DNA of 64,000 nt from Megalobrama amblycephala (Eukaryota; Chordata; Actinopteri; Cypriniformes; Xenocyprididae): NCBI RefSeq assembly GCF_018812025.1, contig NC_063049.1, positions 7,832,102-7,896,101 of the forward strand. Direction: 5' to 3'. The notes beneath the pieces are model-generated. The model was not told where the DNA came from. It saw only the letters and a list, made by a program, of their open reading frames with translations, and made no database searches. Shown here piece by piece: positions 57,641-64,000 of this stretch; position 1 is the stretch's first letter; each line of letters begins with the position of its first letter. A program made the position numbers and the translations under genes.

Positions 57641-58599
57641 TAGTGAAAGTAATCATCCAAATTTCTGTACAGTCACAAAAAGGAGAATAAAAAATGGAAT
57701 TTAACAGAATTCCAATATTTATTGTAGCTACATATTCAATCGTATTGTACTGGAATATAAAAGATTAATCAAATCTCTCTATATATATATACATACCAAA
57801 ATACTGAAATATAACTGTTTTCTATGTGAATATGTGTTAAAATGTAATTTATTCCTGTGATCAAAGCTGAATTTTCAGCATCATTACTCCAGTCTTCAGT
57901 GTCACATGATCCTTCAGAAATCATTCTAATATGATGATTTGATGATCAAGAAACATTTGATTATTAATGTTGAAAACAGTTGTGCTGCTTCATATTTTTG
58001 TGGAAACTTTGAAACATTTTTTCAGGATTCTTTGATGAATAGAAAGTTTGGTAACACTTTAGTATAGGGAACACATATAAACTATTAACTACGACTTTTC
58101 CCTCAGTAAACTCCTAATTTACTGCTTATGAATAGTTAATAAGGTAGTTGTTAAGTTTAGGTATTGGGTAGGATTAAGAATGTAGAATAAGGTCAGGGAT
58201 GGGCAGCATCTATGATACATGTATTTCAATAGTATTTTGTAATTTGTATTTGATAGGGTTGATGAAAATAGCTTCGTATTTTGAATCAAAGTACTTCAGT
58301 GTTTTGTATTTTTGTATTTTTAAAATACTGTAAAATACTTTGTAAGAAGTCTACATGATGACATCATAACATTGCAGCCTCTGATTGGTGTTTGCCCAAA
58401 TTTGTTGAGATCAGAACAGAAAATTGATCCATATGGAAGAAGGTGGTCAAGGTAAGAAACGTGAAGGCTGCCAGCTTTCCATCAATTTTTTGCATAAATA
58501 GCTATAAATTTTAACAGTTCGTGTTAAGTTTTGGTGTTCGTTTTGGTAGCCTAGGCTAAATAGTTTACCAATTTACATAATGTTCTTGAAAACTATTAT

Positions 58600-60362
58600 A
58601 CCTGTAATGATGAGTAATGATGCGATGTTTTTGTGGTTTGGCGTGTGGTGCAGCGGGTGATGAAAGCGGTGATGTCAGTGAGCAGAGTCTCCCACCAGAA
58701 TTGATTCTGGACGAGATGGAGAGTGGCTGTGATACCTGGGTGTCCAGAACTGGGGAAATCGTGAACTTGATGCATCAGTCTGTCTCGGAGGTGAGCTGGT
58801 ACGTAGGTACGGTTAGGAGGACACGTAGCTGGGATTTCAGTTTGTTCGTTGGCTTGAGAAATTTCGGTCATGATGTCCCATTGTACGGGAGCAAGAAGCA
58901 GAGTTTCGGGTAGGATATTCTCGGGAGTACAGGGGCGTTCAATCTCCTCGGTTTGTCGTGATAGGGCGTCCGCCTTGATATTCTTAGATCCGGGCCTGTA
59001 GGTGACATTGAAGTGAAAGCGTGTGAAAAACATTGCCCATCTAGCCTGTCTTGGATTTAGGCGCTTGGCTGATCGCAGGTACTCAAGGTTTTTGTGATCG
59101 GTGAGAATCGTGAATGGATGTTTTGCCCCCTCCGAGCCAGTGCCGCCACTCTTCGAGCGCCGCCTTCATGGCGAGTAGTTCACGATTGCCCACGTCGTAA
59201 TTACGTTCTGCTGCTGTTAGTTTTCAGGAGTAGAATGCACAAGGGAACATTTTGGATGGTTCACCCTGTCGCTGGGAAAGAACTGCGCCAACACCTGTGC
59301 TGGAAGCGTCCACCTCCACAGTGAATGGAAGTTCAGGGTTCGGGATGCCGAAGAATTGGGGCTGAGGTAAAGCGTTCCTTTTAACTCTTGAAATGCCTGT
59401 TTAGCTTCAGGAGACCAGGTAAGACGAGAGGTTCTACGTTTAGTCATAGATGTCAGGGGCCCTGCCACCCCACTGAAGTTCCTGATAAACCTCCGATAGA
59501 AGTTGGCGAACCCCAGAAAGCACTGCAACTCCTTTAATGTGTGGGGAAGTGGCCAGTCCAGCACCGCCTTGACCTTTTTATCGTCCATGGCAACTCCGTT
59601 CGCGGCTGATGATGTACCCCAAGAATGATGTAGACGTGCGGATGAAACTCACATTTCTCAGCCTTGGCGTAACAGTTTGTGTTGGAATCAGGCGTTGGAG
59701 GACTGCTCGGACGTGTTGGAATGTGTTCTTGAAAGGTGTTTGAGTAGATTAGGATGTCGTCGATATAAACTACGACCCACCGGTTGAGCATGTCTCGGAA
59801 CACATCATTGATGAATGACTGGAAGACTGAGGGACTGTTGGACAGGCCGAAGGGCATAACCAGGGTCTCGTAGTGACCGGAAGAAGTGGAGAAGGCAGTC
59901 TTCCACTCGTCGCCAGCTCGAATGCGGATGAGGTTGTAAGCACAGCGCAAGTCTAGTTTGGTGTAGAACTGGGCTTGACGGAGTTGTTCCAGAGCGGCTG
60001 GTACTAGTGGCAGTGGATACCAGAACTTAATAGTGATATCATTGAGACCACGGTAAGTCAATGCATGGACGAAAGACTGCCATCCTTTTTCTTCACGAAG
60101 AAGAACCCAGACGAAGCGGGAGAGGTGGATGGTCGGATGAACCCTTTGGCCAGTTCTCCCTCGATGTAGGCCTTCATGGCCTCCTCCTCAGGTTGTGACA
60201 AGGGGAAGATTTCGACCCTTAGGTGGCGTGGTTCCAGGCAGCAACTCAATGGCACAGTCACTAGAGCGATGTGGAGGTAATTCTGAGGATTTAGATTTAC
60301 TAAAAGCAATACTTAAGTCACTGTATTCTGCGGGAATGATTGACTCGTGGTCGACGGGTGCT
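58600..60362 (-). pseudogene. pol (RT, RNase H, partial integrase) remnant
   Basis: The RT N-terminal part '[20 protein letters not shown]' (about 60150) is followed by '[15 protein letters not shown]', '[16 protein letters not shown]' and the polymerase motif YIDD at 59767-59756. Then comes an RNase H region (ending [16 protein letters not shown] near 58960) and the H2C2 zinc-binding start of integrase ('[11 protein letters not shown]', CTTR near 58650), in which the last Cys pair seems altered. The catalytic core of integrase is missing. At least three frameshifts separate these parts. Confidence 0.88.
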
Positions 60363-61757
60363 TCATTGACCGTTATGGTGTGCACAGGGAAGAGGCTGAA
60401 CTGGGCTCAGACAGTGTTGTTGACAGGTAGATCCCCACTGGATAATTTGTCCCTCCTTCCAGGAAATAACGGGATTATGTGTGCGAAGCCATGGCAGACC
60501 CAGGATGACTGGATTATTGGGTGAATGGATGACGTAGAATCTAATCTGTTCCTTGTGAAGGACCCCAGACCGAAGAGTGAGTTCAGATGTGATGTGTGAA
60601 ACTCTCCCTCCTCCTATGGGCTTGCCGTCTAGCGCCTCCACTGTTAATGGAGAATGACAGTTAGTTAGTGGAACGTTGTATTTGCGAATGAAGGTGTCAG
60701 ACATGAAGTTTCCCGCTGCCCCGGAGTCCAGGAGTGCCACCGTGGACACCGTGTGACCATTGCAGGTGAGTTGGATGGGTATTTTCAGACAGTTAGAGGG
60801 GTATTCGGAACTCACCGATCTGGGATTGGAGATGTTGGGCTTGATTGGGCAGTTCAGTTTGACATGGCCAGCCTGTCCGCAGTAGAGACACAGATGTAGA
60901 TTTCTTCTCCTCTCGCGCTCCTCTGGCTGCAGCGGAGTATAGCCCAGTTGCATGGATTCGGGAGTGGATACGTTGCTGGGTACTGAGGGGAGCGGCCGGC
61001 GTGAGCGGAGAAGATTATCGATGTGTATGGCCAGTTCAATGAATGAAGATAGCGATTTGCCCTCATTGCGACATGCCAGTTCCGCCTGAAGCTCCAGGTT
61101 TAGCCCCTTACGAAAGAGAAGTTTCAAAGTGTCCTCCACCCAATTGGTCTGAGCGGCCAGGGTGCGGAACTGCAATGCGAACTCGGCAGCTGTGGATCTC
61201 CCTTGTGTTAGGGTCAATAGTTGATCACCTGCACCTTTACCTCCTTCGGGGTGTTCGAACACTTCTTTGAAGCTTTGGAGAAAGGCTGAGAAAGTGGGAA
61301 ACACTGAGCTGTCCTCCCTCCATACCGCCTGTGGCCCACTCTAAAGCCTTGCCCGTGAGCAGAGAACACACAAAGGATATCCGACTGATCTCTGTTGAGT
61401 ACATGGATGGTTGTTGGTTAACAAACAGAGAACATTGTAACAAGAAGCCCTTACACTTGGCGGGATTGCCGTCGAATTTCTCTGGCAGAGCAAGACGTGG
61501 GTTCACTGGAGAGGGCGCAGTTGCCACGCTGGTTATGGCGGGTGATGGCGGCGTGGTGGCCTCGGAGAGAGGATAGCGGAGGCTCTGCAAAGTCTTTACC
61601 AGCTCCTCGGTGAGGGAAGTGAGGCGGTTTAGTTGATGCTGGTGTACAGCGAGCTGGTTGGCCTGGGCTGAGAGTTCAAAGGAGATCTGCGTGAGAGCTG
61701 CTGGATCGTTTGATGGCGAAGTCTTCTGTAATGATGGGTCAACAGCGTGAGGATCCA
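60363..61757 (-). pseudogene. gag and protease region of the Ty3/gypsy element
   Basis: A gag-like coiled region (for example '[19 protein letters not shown]') and capsid-like region are followed by a zinc knuckle CLYCGQAGHVKLNC (C-X2-C-X4-H-X4-C, about 60890-60849). Then comes an aspartic protease active site LLDSGAAGNF at about 60734-60705. The frame shifts near 61300. The ATG at 61758 overlaps the presumed primer-binding site, so the real gag start was probably a little further on. Confidence 0.85.
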
Positions 61758-62223
61758 TGTGCAGCTTGTTTATTAACAGAAGACAATACAGTACAAACAG
61801 GGATAGAGCAGAATCGTAAACGGGGACAGGCTTAGGTCGAGACAGGCGGCAAGTAGGCAGGGTCTTACAACAGGCAGGGATCGTGGCAGGCGGCAAGCAA
61901 ACAGAGTCCAGGAGGCAGGCAAAGGTCAGGGTCGGCAGCAGAGGTTCACAGAGAATAAACAATCCAATCGGTAACAGGGAAACAGTCCAACAAAGAAACG
62001 CTCGGAAATGATCACCTAGGCAAATCAAGACTTCGCGGTGCATGTATGTGTGTGTGTGTGTGTGTTATATGGAGTGTGTGTGATGACGTGCAGGTGTGTG
62101 CGCAATCAGTCCCAGGAATGAGGGCCTATGGGAAATGTAGTCCAGAATGGGAAGAGTCAATATTCCGGTGACGGCTCCCTCCGGCGGCCGGAATGAAGAG
62201 CCGCGGGAACCGTATTCGTTACA
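61758..62223 (-). repeat. 5' LTR of the Ty3/gypsy element
   Basis: Starts TGTAACGAATACGG at 62223 and ends ...GCTGCACA at 61758, giving TGT...ACA termini, about 466 bp. A poly(A) signal AATAAA lies at 61774-61769. The next bases are TGGATCCTCACG, and TGG directly after an LTR is what a tRNA primer-binding site looks like. A TG microsatellite lies inside at about 62045-62066. Limits are inferred because the second LTR is missing. Confidence 0.65.
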
Positions 62224-62487
62224 ATACCTAGAAGCAGCCCCCTATATTTATGATTAACAATCAAATGATTAATTAGTTAGAAACTACTTGCTATGAATAC
62301 AGGAGCCATCAGTTGTCTTCTTATGAATGACTTGTTTGTCATTGAGTCAGTGTTGCTGATGCAAAGTAGGCCCTTTGTTACCAAACATCAAGTAACTAAA
62401 TTAGGATACAATTATGAGCCATTCGCAAACATTAAACTGTTGGTTACTTTAAAACTAGGAGATCAAAGGGATATGTGAATATTTGAT
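62224..62487. other. Short unassigned DNA inside the hAT layer
   Basis: AT-rich sequence between the LTR and the family A element. It may be interior of the hAT element. No feature recognised. Confidence 0.35.
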
Positions 62488-63348
62488 CTGTCACAATATG
62501 TAGATTTTCGCCGCTAGAGGTCGCTCATTCAAAACAAAAGCGTAGCTCAATGCACCTTGATTTCACGGAATCATGGGAGGTGTCGTCTTCACGTCTACAG
62601 CCAGTGGAAAAGAATCGTGACGAGACTCAGGCAGAAATCATGTTCATGGACAAGATTATTAATGTTGCTGTAGTATGAAGCAGAGCATGGCCGAGTGCTG
62701 TGAGAGCAGTACCGAGGCTGCTGGAGCGTTTGCTAATAATAGACAAGTGCAACACACGCCTCGAGAGCAGCGGGACTTTTATTATGCTGCAGTTGGCGCT
62801 TCCGCTTCTTCCGGTCATGTGCACGTGGGGTAAAGCAGCGCTGTTTTATCATATTCGATACATTTGAGTGTTGAAAGTTGTTATAATGCTACTCCGTGCA
62901 TTCCGTCGGCAGCTGCTATGAGACACTTGTTGCACACTGCGGTAAGCTAGATCAATATTAGGCATGGTAAAACATGGTACTCACTGTAAATCAAGAAAAC
63001 AAGATTTAAACAATAAGACTAAACGTGTTGAGCTATGTAATATGATTAGTTTTCTGTCGATGAATGTATCCAAACAGTTGCTCACCTGTCTAATAAAACA
63101 CATAATATATTAAAGCATCTTTGATGTTTCCATAGTTTCGACAAAATAAAACGGAAATCGGAAATCAATGTCAATGATAGGTGACGCACGGACATGGTCC
63201 GTGTCTTTGGTAAAATTGCTTTTTTTTTTTCTGGATTTAAACATAAACATTTGGGATAATGTAAGTACACAAGTCAACAAAATATATAACACTGTTCTAG
63301 TGGTTTTTGGATATTTTAATCTAAAAATCCTACATATTGTGCCTTTAA
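62488..63348 (-). mobile_element. Non-autonomous DNA transposon, family A copy 2
   Basis: The right border 'tacatattgtgcctttaa' and the degenerate left border 'tcacaatatgtagattttcg' bound an inverted copy of 840-1602. Matching segments include 'gcacggacatggtccgtg', 'acgtctacagcc' and 'ctagaggtcgctcattc'. It sits inside the hAT layer beside the gypsy fragment. Confidence 0.72.
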
Positions 63349-63890
63349 CTGGTTGCATATGTCAGATTTATTGCATGACTCGGGCAGAGAAAAGCTGGTG
63401 CTATCAAACATCGTTTACTTAATCAGCTCAGTCAGTGTAATAGTGAAGGGATAGATCAAATGGGCCAACTGATGGAAGGTTTGCAAAGAAATTTCATGCC
63501 CCTTGTAAAAGTATTTTTTAGTATTTTTAAAATACAAAAATACAGTAGTTTATTTTGATACATGGTGTGGCTGTTGTATTTTGTAGTTTATTTTGATACA
63601 CTTAAATTTAAGGTATTTGGTATTTTATTTTAAAATACATTTTGATGTATTTTTGCCCAACCCTGAATAAGGTCATGCAGAATAAGGCTTTAATATGTGC
63701 TTAATAAGAGACAATATTCTACTAATATGCATGCTAATAAGCAACTAGTTAAAAGACCCTACAATTAAGTGTTACCGAAAGTTCAAAAGAACAGCATTTA
63801 TTTGAAATCAAAATATTTTGCATCACTTTAGCGCATCCTTGCTGAATAAAAGTATTAATTTCTTTAAAAACTTTTAAATGGTAGTATACA

Positions 63891-64000
63891 CACACACACA
63901 GAGTTTGTCACAGGGGGTGGCTCATCTTACCTCACACTGGCTCATCTTACCCCATCACACACTTATACGCATCCCAATCTCACAATTTTAAAAACTGAGA
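63891..64000. other. Window end, nothing recognised
   Basis: Short non-coding sequence with two 'ctcatcttacc' repeats. Confidence 0.4.

Larger units (their letters stand above)
58600..62223 (-). mobile_element. Ty3/gypsy LTR retrotransposon, 3'-truncated and broken
   Basis: Read on the minus strand from 62223: 5' LTR, possible primer-binding site, gag with a zinc knuckle, aspartic protease, reverse transcriptase, RNase H, and the first part of integrase. Then the sequence stops near 58600 with no 3' LTR. The order protease-RT-RNase H-integrase and the sequence type are those of fish Ty3/gypsy elements. Several frameshifts and stops interrupt the reading frame, so it is not functional. Confidence 0.9.
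58194..63665. mobile_element. Third layer: hAT element with perfect 8-bp target duplication
   Basis: Ends CAGGGATGGGCA and the inverted TGCCCAACCCTG. Flanked by the identical 8-mers aataaggt at 58186-58193 and 63666-63673. The subterminal DNA is rich in 'gtattttgtat'-type words on both sides. No hAT transposase is visible. Much of the interior is a Ty3/gypsy fragment and a family A element. Confidence 0.88.
58050..63776. mobile_element. Second layer: MITE with GGTAACAC ends
   Basis: Left end GGTAACACTTTAGTATAGGG and right end CAATTAAGTGTTACC. Flanked by the repeated gaaagtt at 58042-58048 and 63777-63783, consistent with a 7- to 8-bp target duplication. Its own sequence is only about 58050-58185 plus 63674-63776. 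The rest is the next insertion. Confidence 0.75.
57800..63890 (+). mobile_element. Family G repeat split by a nested transposon stack
   Basis: The left half (about 57800-58049, ending 'ttctttgatgaatagaaagt') and right half (63777-63890, 'aaagttcaaaagaacagcat' to 'tttaaatggtagtatac') join to the same order of words as the family G copy at 21172. Everything between is later insertion. It is the oldest layer of the stack. Confidence 0.75.

Noticed and set aside
61759..62043. Open frame across the gypsy 5' LTR reading into gag
   Set aside because: The region has LTR features (TGT...ACA, AATAAA) and is untranslated in this element type.
840..63348. Apparent giant palindrome centred on sp3 (families A, B and the 16655/50320 repeat are all inverted pairs)
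   Set aside because: Only the transposon copies match. The DNA between them does not, and the spacings are not symmetrical. Chance orientation of common repeats.
1..64000. A new defence, regulatory or metabolic gene system
   Set aside because: Only one cellular gene (sp3) is supported. All other coding remnants belong to Tc1, LINE or Ty3/gypsy elements.

Overview
This is vertebrate nuclear DNA from a teleost fish, most likely a cyprinid (zebrafish, carp or goldfish group). The grounds are GT-AG introns, a vertebrate zinc-finger gene, AT-rich non-coding DNA, and a dense load of short DNA transposons with ends I recognise from cyprinid genomes (the 'aaagggttagttcacccaaaaatg' foldback family, 'gtccagggtcac' repeats, hAT MITEs, Tc1 elements, a fish Ty3/gypsy element). 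Species and family names for repeats come from memory, not from a search.

The one cellular protein-coding gene I can support is sp3 (Sp/KLF-family transcription factor Sp3; paralogue a or b not resolved). It lies on the minus strand in eight coding exons from the ATG at 38498 to the stop at 24793. All junctions join in frame and give 704 residues: Sp box, glutamine/serine/threonine-rich activation region, IKEE SUMO motif, buttonhead-type CxCPxC box and three C2H2 zinc fingers. A CpG-rich 5' region with GC boxes and inverted CCAAT boxes lies upstream. A long, probably transcribed 3' region lies below 24793 and contains an inverted-repeat transposon.

Layout: 1-20 kb is intergenic, with MITEs, a degraded LINE, one Tc1 copy and some non-repetitive stretches that could be regulatory. 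20-24.8 kb holds repeats and the probable sp3 3' UTR. 24.8-38.5 kb is sp3, whose introns are full of nested hAT and foldback elements. 39.3-40.9 kb is a second Tc1 copy, so sp3 is bracketed by two same-orientation Tc1 copies about 27 kb apart. 41-57 kb is intergenic, with MITEs, a long hairpin and tandem repeats. 57.8-63.9 kb is a stack of nested transposons with readable target-site duplications, containing a broken Ty3/gypsy element.

I found no prokaryotic-type system, CRISPR array, rRNA, canonical tRNA gene or second cellular gene. The most interesting observations are the insertion chronology at 57.8-63.9 kb, loss of the mammalian Sp3 internal start methionines, a LINE tail next to the exon 4 donor, foldback elements with the same ends but different cores, and a MITE family carrying a conserved palindromic TTACGTAA (D-box-like) site. 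I see no convincing new biological system.
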